DNA from: Viridibacillus arvi
GTDB lineage: Bacteria; Bacillota; Bacilli; Bacillales_A; Planococcaceae
NCBI RefSeq assembly: GCF_001274945.1
Contig: NZ_LILB01000001.1
Location: 1,085,937-1,136,082, forward strand
Length of the DNA: 50,146 bases
Direction of reading: 5' to 3'
A program made the position numbers and the translations under genes. Below, one piece after another: positions 33,669 through 42,986 of the stretch; positions within the stretch are counted from its first letter, which is position 1; the number at the start of each line of letters is the position of its first letter. Below the pieces are notes generated by a model. It did not search any database and had not been told where the DNA came from. It saw only the letters and a list, made by a program, of their open reading frames with translations.

Positions 33669-33938
33669 CTATGAATATATAAAATAATTCTACTTTCAAG
33701 CCTAATAACGAATTTAAGACCAATACAGCTTGATTAAAATCAAATCTCCCCAATATAAGATCTATGCGCTGTATAGACGGTTCTTTTTTCTTATTTAATT
33801 AGAGGAGCAGTCTAATTGAACAGGATATATTTATAAATATGGTAAAGTATAGTAAAATCGAAAGAAACAATAACTTAAACGTATTTTGTTCAACTTCCCC
33901 TATTGAACTAAGTACGTTACATATTAGGGGGTTTTTAT

Positions 33939-34169
33939 ATGGAGAAAATCTTAGTGAAAACAGGGATATATTCTTTTGTTATTTCTTTCTTCTTATTAGT
34001 AGTTTTTATGAAAATAGAAAAAAGTATAACTGATATAGAGGGGATGACTTCATTTGTTGTAACACCTTATCCAGAGTTTTTCTTTAATATTTTTAGATAT
34101 TCTATAATCACTTCAATCATTGCGCTTATACTTGTATGCGTTTATATACTTTCAAATAAGAAAAAATAG
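33939..34169 (+). CDS. Small two-TM membrane protein of unknown function
   Basis: 76 residues, start ATG with AGGGGG upstream. Hydrophobic segments are at about residues 9-25 and 52-70, with a short loop (EGMTSFVVTPYPEFF) between. No family is recognised. Confidence 0.6.
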   Translation: MEKILVKTGIYSFVISFFLLVVFMKIEKSITDIEGMTSFVVTPYPEFFFNIFRYSIITSIIALILVCVYILSNKKK

Positions 34170-34223
34170 TAACAAACTCAACAAGTGTATTTTACTTTAT
34201 AGACAATGTGAAGAAACTAAAAA

Positions 34224-34246
34224 GACCGCACTACTTCCATGCGGTC
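34224..34246 (-). terminator. Intrinsic terminator of the diphthine ligase-like gene
   Basis: GACCGCA (34224-34230) pairs with TGCGGTC (34240-34246). On the minus strand it is followed by TTTTTAG, just past the gene stop. Confidence 0.82.
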
Positions 34247-34252
34247 CTTCTT

Positions 34253-34915
34253 TCATTTTTCTTCTAATGAAACTGGCGAGAAAACATAATGCCCTTTTTC
34301 TACAGGAGCAGAAATAGAGATAGGAACACGCTCAGAGAAAATAGGTCCATCAACTACAATCGTGTGAAATTCCCCATTCTCGCCACACGCATCAATGCCT
34401 GCTGCTTCTAGTTCCTCTACTAATTCTTTTGTTAATCTTTTCCCAACATAAGAAGCAGGCATCATAGTCGTATTCACTACAATAATCCACGACTCAAAAC
34501 CAGCTTCTAACAGTTCCTCTACCACAGATTTTCGCGACATTTTCCATAATGGATGGACTGCTATAATATCCGATTTCGCACATGTTGTTTTGACCCACTC
34601 CAAATGACCTTCCAGATCAATATCACCGAACACGCCGTGTGTAATCCCTTTAGCCCGACATGCATCCATCGCATCTATAAATTGTTTCTCGTAAGAACTC
34701 CAACTTGCAGGTTTAGTTAAAAGGGGTACCCCTAATTTATCCACTTGTGCTTGTACAACTTCTAAAGGAACTGCATGAGACTTAGAAATCTCCCCATCTT
34801 CCTCAAACATTGTTAATATTTTCTTCGGAATCATTCCTAATTGCAGTGCTCGATAATATGCCATCGCCGAATCTTTTCCACCACTCCAAGAAGCAACGAA
34901 ATGTACGTTTTTCAT
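34253..34915 (-). CDS. Diphthine-ammonia ligase-like ATP pyrophosphatase (DUF71/Dph6 family)
   Basis: A PP-loop ATPase family. The 220-residue protein has the PP-loop SWSGGKDSAMAYY at residues 9-21 and the C-terminal family motif CGENGEFHTIVVDGPIF, with GVFGDIDLEGHLEWV between. In archaea and eukaryotes relatives amidate diphthine on EF-2; bacteria lack diphthamide, so the bacterial substrate is unknown. The start ATG 34915 is chosen for AAGGAGTGAT upstream; the frame is open further to 34981. Confidence 0.88.
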   Translation of the reverse strand: MKNVHFVASWSGGKDSAMAYYRALQLGMIPKKILTMFEEDGEISKSHAVPLEVVQAQVDKLGVPLLTKPASWSSYEKQFIDAMDACRAKGITHGVFGDIDLEGHLEWVKTTCAKSDIIAVHPLWKMSRKSVVEELLEAGFESWIIVVNTTMMPASYVGKRLTKELVEELEAAGIDACGENGEFHTIVVDGPIFSERVPISISAPVEKGHYVFSPVSLEEK

Positions 34916-35174
34916 AGTAGAATCACTCCTTATATTGCCTGTGTTAGAATCAATTATTAATAGCTTCTCACACAAGTACATATTTAATCTTATTGTTGAA
35001 ATTAAAACTTAAAGCGCCATACTAAATAGCTTTCTTAATATGTACTCATAATATAATTTGCAAGTTATATACCTCCATATTTTACTACAATAACAGCATA
35101 TATGTATTAATTGATCATTCGTATAATATCACCAGTACCATCAGTTCGGATAATCACCTAACCTAAGTTCTTTA

Positions 35175-35609
35175 TTACCTTTTTACTAACTCATTTCTTT
35201 TGGCACTCATATTTTTAATGAATAATATAGTTGAACATACCAAACCACCAACTAGACACTGAACTATACTGCTCATATATAAAAGTGCACCTATCCCTTC
35301 TAGCATAAAGTCTTTAGGATAATATGGACCCCAATCTCTATATGTAAATCCAAGATCCAAAAAGTAAATAGCAAGTCCAACACCACAGCTTATTATAATG
35401 AAAAGAAAGTTATTAAAAAAATATCTCCCTCTTCTTTCAGATTCTATTTTATAGTTGATTACCAATAATACTATCGGCGTAAATAATATAATTTCTGACT
35501 GTAATGTCGACAACTCTCTTGCATTCCCTAAATTTTTGAGCAACACCACTAATAAATGAATGGATAATACAGGTACTACATTAATTAATACTAAGTTTTT
35601 TAATCGCAT
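35175..35609 (-). CDS. Four-TM membrane protein of unknown function
   Basis: 144 residues, start ATG with TAGGAGAA upstream. Hydrophobic segments are at about residues 5-23, 36-54, 66-85 and 105-130. No recognised motif. It stands alone between the Dph6-like gene and the HAD gene. Confidence 0.65.
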   Translation of the reverse strand: MRLKNLVLINVVPVLSIHLLVVLLKNLGNARELSTLQSEIILFTPIVLLVINYKIESERRGRYFFNNFLFIIISCGVGLAIYFLDLGFTYRDWGPYYPKDFMLEGIGALLYMSSIVQCLVGGLVCSTILFIKNMSAKRNELVKR

Positions 35610-35802
35610 CAGATTCTCCTACCTAAATTAATAAACATACTCCCAAAAGAGTAGTAATAATACAAAATGTGTATTATTACACTTATATTTTATAGTATTT
35701 TTTATTAAAATGCTAGATAAATTACAATCATTTTTTCATTATGGCTATAACTTAAACTAATAAAAACGCTATTGTTTATCACTTATTAATCCAGGTTCCA
35801 TA

Positions 35803-35850
35803 TAAAAATACCCCATATGATAGACTTTAAATCGTCAACCATAAGGGGTA
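35803..35850 (-). terminator. Intrinsic terminator of the HAD hydrolase gene
   Basis: TACCCC (35809-35814) pairs with GGGGTA (35845-35850), with additional imperfect inner pairing. On the minus strand the stem is followed by TTTTTAT. Confidence 0.7.
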
Positions 35851-35854
35851 CATT

Positions 35855-36496
35855 TTATACTATTGTCATTAATTCCTTTAAATCATCTATGACTTTATCT
35901 GCTTTTTCTAGTTCTGTAGCCTGGGCGAAATCGAAATTGACACCAATAGAGAATAACTCATTGTCTTTTGCAGCAAGAATGTCTGATAAACGATCCCCGA
36001 CTACTATCCCCTTCTCAATTTTATTTTCTAGTAAAATCTTCTTTACCAAATCCGATTTATGTCCAGAAGGTATGGTCTGAATACTGTATACTTTCTTGAA
36101 AAATCTATGTAGATCATAAGTATCAACAATTGATTGTAAATAAGAAGCTTGTCCATTACTCGCTATATATAAATCGTATTTTAAGCTAAGTGTTTCAAGT
36201 ACAAGTTCTGCGTGAGGATATAAGTCACCTTGTTTGTCTTTAATCAGATTAATTGTCTTTTCGTGAAAAATCTCATTATTTTTTTCACGCATCTCTGATG
36301 AATGTTGTGGGCATAACGTTTCCCAAACAACCGGTAACGGTACTCCCATTATCTCTCGGTATTTATTGATTGGCGTTTCCTCGTTCCATGATCCATTGGC
36401 TCTTAAGATATCAAATGTTGCTGCCAATGCAGGTTCTAAGATTAAATTAGTCTGAAATAATGTACCATCCATATCAAAAATTATTGCTTGTTTCAT
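35855..36496 (-). CDS. HAD-superfamily hydrolase (phosphoglycolate phosphatase-like)
   Basis: 213 residues. Motif I FDMDGTLF has the nucleophile Asp8 and Asp10; motif II is ASNG; motif III is probably the lysine of SGHKSDLV; motif IV is VVGDRLSDILAA. A helical cap lies between motifs I and II. The start ATG 36496 has GAGAGGTGG upstream; the frame extends to 36514. Substrate unknown. It lies 51 nt downstream of the YesL-type gene in the same direction and may be the last member of that operon. Confidence 0.87.
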   Translation of the reverse strand: MKQAIIFDMDGTLFQTNLILEPALAATFDILRANGSWNEETPINKYREIMGVPLPVVWETLCPQHSSEMREKNNEIFHEKTINLIKDKQGDLYPHAELVLETLSLKYDLYIASNGQASYLQSIVDTYDLHRFFKKVYSIQTIPSGHKSDLVKKILLENKIEKGIVVGDRLSDILAAKDNELFSIGVNFDFAQATELEKADKVIDDLKELMTIV

Positions 36497-36547
36497 TAAT
36501 AAGCCACCTCTCAATCTTTATACAAATTCATAATTCTACAATCATTT

Positions 36548-37201
36548 TCAATAGTACAAGAGTTCATCTCGTTGTTGTTCATACAGTGTAGAATTCTTTC
36601 TCTTTTGTACCTTAAATGTTGGGAACATTACCTTTGCAATTACAAAACCTAAAAGAGTCACACCGATAAATGGAATAATACTAGATCCGTAATATAGCAT
36701 AGTGCAATAAATTAATAAGGCAGCAATAAGTATAAAGCTTTCCTTAACATGTGTGATGGGGTATTTGAGCATTTGTAAAAAATACTGGTTTATCGTCAAT
36801 TCATAATGAACGTAAATAGCAAAGCCCATTAAAGAAGAAATCGAGACATATATAAGTACTCCAAACAAAATAAATGTCATTACAAGTCCAATAAGGCTAG
36901 TTGACTGTAATGTAAGCTGTATATCTGCCCAAATAATAAGCCATAAAACTACCATACCGTAACCAAGTACATTCGCTTTCAAAAAGCTATTACGATAGGC
37001 TTGCCAGAAATCAGATAAAAGCTTCACGTCTTTTCCTTGTAACATCCATTTGCGGAGCAAACTAAAAATTGCAGCAGTTGCAGGAAAAACGCCTAATATG
37101 CCAGCACCTAATATTGAAAAGCCTATCCATAAGAAGTTTAAGAGTACAAGCCTATACAGCCATTCACCAAATACATTAAATTTCTCATAAAAACCTTGCA
37201 T
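36548..37201 (-). CDS. YesL-family (DUF624) membrane protein
   Basis: 217 residues. The N-terminal pattern is LYRLVLLNFLWIGFSILGAG with VFPATAAIFSLLRKW, diagnostic for YesL proteins, and there are about five TM segments. YesL genes are habitual neighbours of LplABC-type sugar ABC transporters, but their role is unknown. Start ATG with GGGGAG, 12 nt after the PHP phosphatase gene, so it is in the operon. Confidence 0.88.
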   Translation of the reverse strand: MQGFYEKFNVFGEWLYRLVLLNFLWIGFSILGAGILGVFPATAAIFSLLRKWMLQGKDVKLLSDFWQAYRNSFLKANVLGYGMVVLWLIIWADIQLTLQSTSLIGLVMTFILFGVLIYVSISSLMGFAIYVHYELTINQYFLQMLKYPITHVKESFILIAALLIYCTMLYYGSSIIPFIGVTLLGFVIAKVMFPTFKVQKRKNSTLYEQQRDELLYY

Positions 37202-37213
37202 GTACTTCTCCCC

Positions 37214-38047
37214 TTAGTCACTTAAGTAGTTTGCAACCATGTCGTAATAACGCCCGACTTCATAACTTTTATGTGCGTCGGATCCAAAAACGATATTAAT
37301 CCCGAGTTGCTTTGCCTGCGCAACAATTGGTAGTGGTGGATACGTCTGAAGACAATATGGCTTCGCTAATCCGGCAACATTTAGATCCAGCGATAACTGA
37401 CGTTGCTGCATTTCTTGTAAAATCTCATTTAAATAGCTTTCACCGATTTCATTGAATGTCGTAGGCTCGTCAAAATAGCGTTCAAACTTATTGCAAAGGG
37501 TAATATGACCAATTCGTTTTGGCTTATATGGCCCTAAATCTGCTTTAATAGATTGTAAGAGTAATGACAAGTATGCATTTTGTGCTTCCTGGAACCCTCC
37601 GTAATACTCAACAATACCTTCCTTATAATCTTCTGGACAATAATCGATAGCACGCCAGCCACCATGACCTTGTAAAAAATGCAAAGATAGTATATTGTCG
37701 TCAGTTTGTGGACCGAATTCATTTAAAAACGCCGACGTCCAATCTTCAAATCCAGGAGCATAGTCAATTTCAAAGCCTACATGAATATTAATTTGACTAG
37801 CATATTTTTTCTTTAAATCATGCATTTCAGTTAAATATGTAGGTACATCTTCTATTCTCATTCCTGCCGTATCAATTGCATACTGCTCTCCTGCTGCTGA
37901 CTTTAAAAAGGCTGTTGGCAAGGGTGCATGCTCTGTAATACTGTAATCAGTAAAGCCTTGTTTGATAGCTTGCATTATATATTCCTCGACAGACTCTATA
38001 CTGCCATGTGGACAATAATGCGTATGTGTATGTCCATCCTTTTTCAA
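37214..38047 (-). CDS. PHP-domain phosphatase, histidinol-phosphatase (HisJ) type
   Basis: 277 residues. PHP metal motifs: DGHTHTHYCPHG at the N-terminus, TEHAPLP, GFEIDY, ILSLHFLQ and the final FGSDAHKSYEVG. This is the HisJ/HisK architecture. The start TTG 38047 is chosen because AGGGGGA lies just upstream and the resulting MKKDGHTHTHYC matches the family; the frame runs on to 38110 inside the MATE gene. Being in a sugar-uptake operon rather than a his operon, it more likely hydrolyses an imported or derived sugar phosphate; that is inference. Confidence 0.83.
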   Translation of the reverse strand: MKKDGHTHTHYCPHGSIESVEEYIMQAIKQGFTDYSITEHAPLPTAFLKSAAGEQYAIDTAGMRIEDVPTYLTEMHDLKKKYASQINIHVGFEIDYAPGFEDWTSAFLNEFGPQTDDNILSLHFLQGHGGWRAIDYCPEDYKEGIVEYYGGFQEAQNAYLSLLLQSIKADLGPYKPKRIGHITLCNKFERYFDEPTTFNEIGESYLNEILQEMQQRQLSLDLNVAGLAKPYCLQTYPPLPIVAQAKQLGINIVFGSDAHKSYEVGRYYDMVANYLSD

Positions 38048-38064
38048 AAATATCCCCCTACTTT

Positions 38065-39420
38065 CTAAGATTGAATGATCGTAATTCGCTGCCATTTTCC
38101 TTTTAACCAATACGCTGCTAGCAATAGTAAGCGTAAGTATTCATCTACTATAAATATAAACCATATTCCATAAATACCAAAGCTTGTATATTTAACAATT
38201 AAAAAACAACTTGGGATAACTAATAGAAAAGTAGTGACAATATTTAAATACGTTGGGTATTTAACTTCTCCTGCAACATTTATCGCTCCGACTAATATTT
38301 CATTTAAAGCCCGAGCCGTTTCGAGTAAAATATTTAACCACAACAGTTGTTGGACGAGAGTAATAATGGCGTTATTATCAGTGAAAATTGAAATAATACT
38401 TTTACTACTTAAAGCAAGCAGCAATGTCATCGCAATAGTGGTAACGAACGACCATTTTAAAACACTATTTGTATAGCGTGAGGCATCTACCTTCTCACCT
38501 CGTCCTATCAATTTCCCTATAATCATTTGATTCACAGTTGACATCGAAGCTGCTACCGCAAAAACAACGAGTGAGATGGTTGATGCATAAACCTTTGTTG
38601 TAACAATTAATGTCCCTAGCGACGCGATAAATGCGGTAATCACCGTTTGAGATACGTTATACGAAATATTTTCAAATGCTGACGGGAAACCTAGTGATAA
38701 TATACGCCTTGTCATTTTCCGAGATAAGTTTGGTTGAAAAAGTGCTTTACGATATTGTTGGAAGTACTTGACGAAGAATAACAAAATACAAATACTTCCT
38801 AACATCCTTACTAGCAATGTGACAGTAGCAATACCGGTTACTCCAGTCCCAAAGATTGAAAATGAAGTATTCAAAACGATGTAATTCCCAACAATATTGC
38901 ACACGTTAATCGTAATCGATAAATACATGACAAAACGAACTATAGCAAAGCTACGAAGTACAACTCCGATACTTGAAATGACTGCTTGGAAGATAAAACT
39001 TATTGCAACAATTCTAGTATAACTATTAGCTATGTCCATTAAACTGGATGGTGTTTGCATCAACTGTAAAAGCGGAGTCGCAAATACATAAAATACACCT
39101 GCAATAACAATCGCGGTAAATAGCGTAAAGTAAACAATATGTGAAATAACTTGTGCAATTGTCTCCCTGTGAAGATGCTCATTCATTTGGAATAGTTGGA
39201 TACTGCAACCGATCGTAATAATCCCAACGAGCATAAAAGCTAAATTTAAGAGCTGTGCCGAAATCCCAACAGCTGCTACCGCATCATCACTATAGTTGCT
39301 CAGCATTAGTACATCGATGTTACTTAATAATAGTGCAAAAAATTGCTCTATTAATATTGGAATCAGTAATACCTTAAACGTTAATGGCCGTGTAACTGTA
39401 TCGTTATTTACTAAATTCAT
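38065..39420 (-). CDS. MATE-family exporter
   Basis: 451 residues, about twelve TM segments. The MATE signatures are LLSNIDVLMLSNYSDDAVAA near the N-terminus and NEILVGAINVAGEVKYPTY in the second half. It uses a Na+ or H+ gradient to extrude small molecules. The start overlaps the phosphoesterase stop by 17 nt, so it is embedded in the operon. A MATE pump in an uptake operon could export a toxic product or moiety of the imported compound. Confidence 0.88.
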   Translation of the reverse strand: MNLVNNDTVTRPLTFKVLLIPILIEQFFALLLSNIDVLMLSNYSDDAVAAVGISAQLLNLAFMLVGIITIGCSIQLFQMNEHLHRETIAQVISHIVYFTLFTAIVIAGVFYVFATPLLQLMQTPSSLMDIANSYTRIVAISFIFQAVISSIGVVLRSFAIVRFVMYLSITINVCNIVGNYIVLNTSFSIFGTGVTGIATVTLLVRMLGSICILLFFVKYFQQYRKALFQPNLSRKMTRRILSLGFPSAFENISYNVSQTVITAFIASLGTLIVTTKVYASTISLVVFAVAASMSTVNQMIIGKLIGRGEKVDASRYTNSVLKWSFVTTIAMTLLLALSSKSIISIFTDNNAIITLVQQLLWLNILLETARALNEILVGAINVAGEVKYPTYLNIVTTFLLVIPSCFLIVKYTSFGIYGIWFIFIVDEYLRLLLLAAYWLKGKWQRITIIQS

Positions 39421-40303
39421 AACTAAATTGAGAAGCTGTTAGGGTATGTGTTTCTATGGATTCATCTTGCAAAGTAATGATACGCGCCCCCCGCTCTAAG
39501 TCACCGTAACACTGATAGCCACCCACTTGTCCATAAATTAATCGAATGCCATGATGCTCCCCAACGAAATTATTATCATGATCATGACCGGCAAAAAATG
39601 CTTTGACATCCCCTTGTATAAAGGCATTTGCGAATAAACCTGTATTGATGTAAGGTGCTGAAATCGTATCATTCGTTTCATTACATTCACCTGAAAGAAT
39701 TGATTTTGATGCCTCCTTATATTCGGGAATCGGAATGTGCATAAAGATAGCATTATTCTTTAAGTTGTATTTAGCATAATGTGCAGCAGTTCTACGATAC
39801 CAGTTTACTTGTTCTGGATGTATCCATTCATAATTTCCAACGGGTAATGGAGCGTCTGCGCCTGAGTCCATTACGTATAGCACATGTTTTAATGCCTTAC
39901 TATCATTCCGGTCATAAACTTCAATCGCATAGCATTCACGATCTTCTACGATAAAAGAATGATTTTTAGTAACAGCATTTTTCAAATATTTTTCCAGTGC
40001 ACGAATTTCGCCTCGACTAAATTCATCTTCTGAATCATGATTCCCATATGTTATTGCTACTGGGACATCATACTTATTAAACCGCTCTAGCAATTCCTTA
40101 AAAATAACGTCTGACTGTGGTACCCCATCACTCCAAATCAGGTCTCCAGTGATGATAGCTAAATCAGGATTTAGTTTTGAAAATGCATCTTCGATTAATT
40201 GAAATGTCTTTAAATCATCTTCATGATGCGGTTTTGAGCCAATATGTAAATCCGTTAACTGTAAAATCTTAAAGTTATTTTGTTCATTATAAATTAGTTC
40301 CAT
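39404..40303 (-). CDS. Calcineurin-like metallophosphoesterase
   Basis: 299 residues with all metallophosphoesterase motifs: LTDLHIGS, ITGDLIWSD, YGNHDSED, FMHIPIPEY and FAGHDHDNNF. There is no signal peptide, so it is cytoplasmic. It is similar in layout to YkuE/phosphodiesterase-type proteins. Start ATG with GGGGGTT, 15 nt after the LplC-like permease gene. It likely cleaves a phosphodiester or phosphomonoester brought in by the transporter (inference). Confidence 0.88.
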   Translation of the reverse strand: MELIYNEQNNFKILQLTDLHIGSKPHHEDDLKTFQLIEDAFSKLNPDLAIITGDLIWSDGVPQSDVIFKELLERFNKYDVPVAITYGNHDSEDEFSRGEIRALEKYLKNAVTKNHSFIVEDRECYAIEVYDRNDSKALKHVLYVMDSGADAPLPVGNYEWIHPEQVNWYRRTAAHYAKYNLKNNAIFMHIPIPEYKEASKSILSGECNETNDTISAPYINTGLFANAFIQGDVKAFFAGHDHDNNFVGEHHGIRLIYGQVGGYQCYGDLERGARIITLQDESIETHTLTASQFSYEFSK

Positions 40304-40318
40304 TTTTTTAACCCCCGT

Positions 40319-41218
40319 TTATTCTTTAATAGAGCCTACTGTAATCCCTTTAACAAAGTACTTTTGGATAAATGGATAGACGCAGACGATAGGTAATACC
40401 ACAAAGATAATGGTTGCCATTTGAAGTGATTCACTTGTAATCGAAACCCGATCTAACATTTCATATGCTTGCGATCCAGAAGATCTCAGTAAGATATCAG
40501 CTAACGCATCTTGACGTGTCAACATTTCTTGTAATAAGGTGGCAAGCGGTTTTAACATTTCATCACGGACATAGAATGTCCCTGCATACCAGTCATTCCA
40601 ATGTCCAACAGCTGTAAATAGACTAATTGTTGCTAAGACTGGTTTACTCATTGGTAAGACAATCGTCCGAAAAATCTTAAATTCACTACTACCATCAATG
40701 CGGGCAGCTTCTATTACACTCATTGGTAATTGGTTGAAAAATGTTCGTAATAGTAGAATGTTCGTTACACTATATAAGCTCGGAATAATATATACCCAAA
40801 TCGTGTTCGTTAAGTTTAGGTCCGTTAATACTAAATAGTAGGGAATAGTACCGCCACTAAAGAGCATTGTAAAGAAGATGAAAAGCGTAATATATTTGCG
40901 ACCTGGTAGCGTTTTGACTGTTAAAGCATATGCTGCCATTGCCATCAACCCAACACCAATAGTTGTCCCGACAACTGTACGGAATATAGAAATCATCAAG
41001 CCGTTTATTAAATTATTTTGTTTAAATACTTCGGTATAGTTTTCTAGTGACCAATCACGTGGTAAAAACATAATTCCACCCTTTTGGGCATCCATTCCAT
41101 TATTAAATGACAATGCTAAAATGTGCATAAAAGGTAGAATAATTGTTAAACAAAGAATACCGATTAATATCAGGTTTAATATACGTAACGGCAATGGGGT
41201 TTCCATACTTTTACTCAT
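40319..41218 (-). CDS. ABC transporter permease, LplC/YtcP-type carbohydrate family
   Basis: 299 residues, six TM segments. The EAA loop is EAARIDGSSEFKIFRTIVLP, which docks with the ATPase. RDWSLENYTEVFK near residue 55 is typical of the CUT1 LplC group. Start ATG with AAGGAGATG. It follows the solute-binding lipoprotein gene by 59 nt. Confidence 0.92.
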   Translation of the reverse strand: MSKSMETPLPLRILNLILIGILCLTIILPFMHILALSFNNGMDAQKGGIMFLPRDWSLENYTEVFKQNNLINGLMISIFRTVVGTTIGVGLMAMAAYALTVKTLPGRKYITLFIFFTMLFSGGTIPYYLVLTDLNLTNTIWVYIIPSLYSVTNILLLRTFFNQLPMSVIEAARIDGSSEFKIFRTIVLPMSKPVLATISLFTAVGHWNDWYAGTFYVRDEMLKPLATLLQEMLTRQDALADILLRSSGSQAYEMLDRVSITSESLQMATIIFVVLPIVCVYPFIQKYFVKGITVGSIKE

Positions 41219-41277
41219 GTATTCATCTCCTTAAAGACATCTTCTGAACACTTAATGTCCAGAAGATGAATGCTATC

Positions 41278-42975
41278 TTAATACTTAATTGTTACACCAT
41301 CTGCAATTTTATCTTCGATGAACTTTGTAAAATTACTTAAGCCTTTACTTTCTAGGTTTTTCTTTGATTCAGCTAAAATGGCTTCTGCTTCGGTTAAATC
41401 TTTTGCATAGTAAGCACGTAGTACGTCGTCTTTGTAACGATCAATTGCTGCAGTCAGTTCTCCCTTATCTCCTTCAAATTCATACAGAAATGATTGAACG
41501 GATAATCCATCGATAATACGCGCTTCTTTTAAGTGTTTGTCAAAGTCGTAGATTTTTGCGATTTGTTGAGCAGCCGTATCATCCTCTTTAGCAACACTTT
41601 CACCCCATGTAAGTTCTCCGAAGTCAGCTACGTTATCCATATCTGTATAACCTAAATGCTCACCCCAGTATGAACCTACACCACGGAAACCTAGCTTTTT
41701 AGCTTCTTCTGGATTTTCTTTAAGTAAAGTTAATAATTCTTTTTTAACGACCGGTTTACCTTTCTCATCTAACTCATAGTCACGACCTTCAAGACCGTAG
41801 AAGTATAGTAATTTTCCTTCTTCACTTGCTAACCAGTCTGCAAACTTCACAATATGTTCAGGCATTTCCGTAGTACTTGGAATAGCCCATCCTGCATAAC
41901 CAGATTTATAAGAAATGACCATATCGTTTGTTCCATCAACTCGTTTGATTGGTCCAAGTGGAATATAAGTTAAATCGTTGTTTTCTGTAATGAAGTTATG
42001 CATATTGGATACAATCGCAAATGAACCGTTCACAACGCCTTCTTTCGCTCTTGTTTCTTCCATTGTGTAGAACTCTTTTGTCATTAATCCTTCTTGCATT
42101 AATTTTTGTACATATTTTACACGTTCGATACCATAGTTGGTTTGAGTTTCATGTAGTACTTTACCGCTTTTATCTGTCATAAATTTCTCACCCGTTGTGC
42201 CTGTCCATACTAAATCGTTATATAGGGAGTCTCTGTCCATCCCTCCCCAAACTGTAGGTCCAATAACTGTTACTGGTTTACCATTATCATCAACAAATTT
42301 CCCATTTTTAATTTTCACGGCTAAATCATACAGTTTTTCTGATGTTGTAATTTCGTTTGGATCGATGCCAAGTGCATCAACAATTGCTTTTTTAATATAA
42401 ACGCCACCAACCGTTTTACGACCAATATCTCCTACGTTACGGTTAATTGACATATGCACTAAGTAAGATGCAGCGTCCCAATCATCACGGAACATAATGT
42501 TTTTCGCTGTATCTTCTGGTAAATACCCTTTTTCAAAATATTTTGAGTAGGTTTTAGTGTCTTTTAAATAGGGTGCTAGGTCTGTAAACATCCCTTCTTT
42601 CGATGCTTTTAGAAGCATCGACATCTCAGGACGACCACTGTTATCTAAATAGTAAGAAATGAAATCTGGTAAGTCTCCCGCAGCTAATCCAGCAGCAAGT
42701 GCTTCTTGAGAGTCTTTAGATGTAATACCTTGTAGCTTTAATGTAATCCCCGTTTTTTCTTTTATATACGCTTGAATTTCAGGATTCATCTCTACAGATG
42801 CATCATTTGCTGATTGGAAAACTAAACCGGTAATTGTACGATCTGCAATCCAAGTATCAGGTGCATTCGCTGGTTTTTCCGTATTAATTGTTGAAGATTT
42901 ATCGTTGCAAGCAACTAACATCAAAGTGAATGCCACTATAAAGATGCTCAAAAATGTTTTTTTAAAATTCCTCAC
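41278..42975 (-). CDS. Extracellular solute-binding lipoprotein, LplA type
   Basis: About 565 residues. The signal peptide FKKTFLSIFIVAFTLMLVAC has the lipobox LVAC, so the Cys is lipidated and the protein sits outside the membrane. The length over 500 residues matches the LplA/YtcQ group that binds complex oligosaccharides or sugar derivatives. The start GTG 42975 is preferred because GTAGGAGG precedes it; an ATG at 42993 overlaps the permease stop. Ligand unknown. Confidence 0.9.
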   Translation of the reverse strand: MRNFKKTFLSIFIVAFTLMLVACNDKSSTINTEKPANAPDTWIADRTITGLVFQSANDASVEMNPEIQAYIKEKTGITLKLQGITSKDSQEALAAGLAAGDLPDFISYYLDNSGRPEMSMLLKASKEGMFTDLAPYLKDTKTYSKYFEKGYLPEDTAKNIMFRDDWDAASYLVHMSINRNVGDIGRKTVGGVYIKKAIVDALGIDPNEITTSEKLYDLAVKIKNGKFVDDNGKPVTVIGPTVWGGMDRDSLYNDLVWTGTTGEKFMTDKSGKVLHETQTNYGIERVKYVQKLMQEGLMTKEFYTMEETRAKEGVVNGSFAIVSNMHNFITENNDLTYIPLGPIKRVDGTNDMVISYKSGYAGWAIPSTTEMPEHIVKFADWLASEEGKLLYFYGLEGRDYELDEKGKPVVKKELLTLLKENPEEAKKLGFRGVGSYWGEHLGYTDMDNVADFGELTWGESVAKEDDTAAQQIAKIYDFDKHLKEARIIDGLSVQSFLYEFEGDKGELTAAIDRYKDDVLRAYYAKDLTEAEAILAESKKNLESKGLSNFTKFIEDKIADGVTIKY

Positions 42976-42986
42976 TACTATTCCTC

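Larger units (their letters stand above)
33250..33809 (+). repeat. Right copy of the diverged direct repeat
   Basis: Counterpart of 16601-17104: the EIIB coding end, an identical terminator, then a flank with a 55-60 nt insertion relative to the left copy and the shared block TAGACGGTTCTTTTTTCTTA near 33774-33793. Beyond about 33810 the similarity ends. Apart from the flank described here, 33669-33938 contains no gene. Confidence 0.8.

Noticed and set aside
16601-33809. The EIICB repeat as an att duplication of a site-specific integrative element
   Set aside because: The copies differ by about 5 percent, and no integrase or excisionase gene is visible in the island; recombination between paralogues fits better.
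34120-34317. A 65-codon frame across the end of the Dph6-like gene
   Set aside because: It runs through a terminator and the antisense of a conserved gene and has no start signal.
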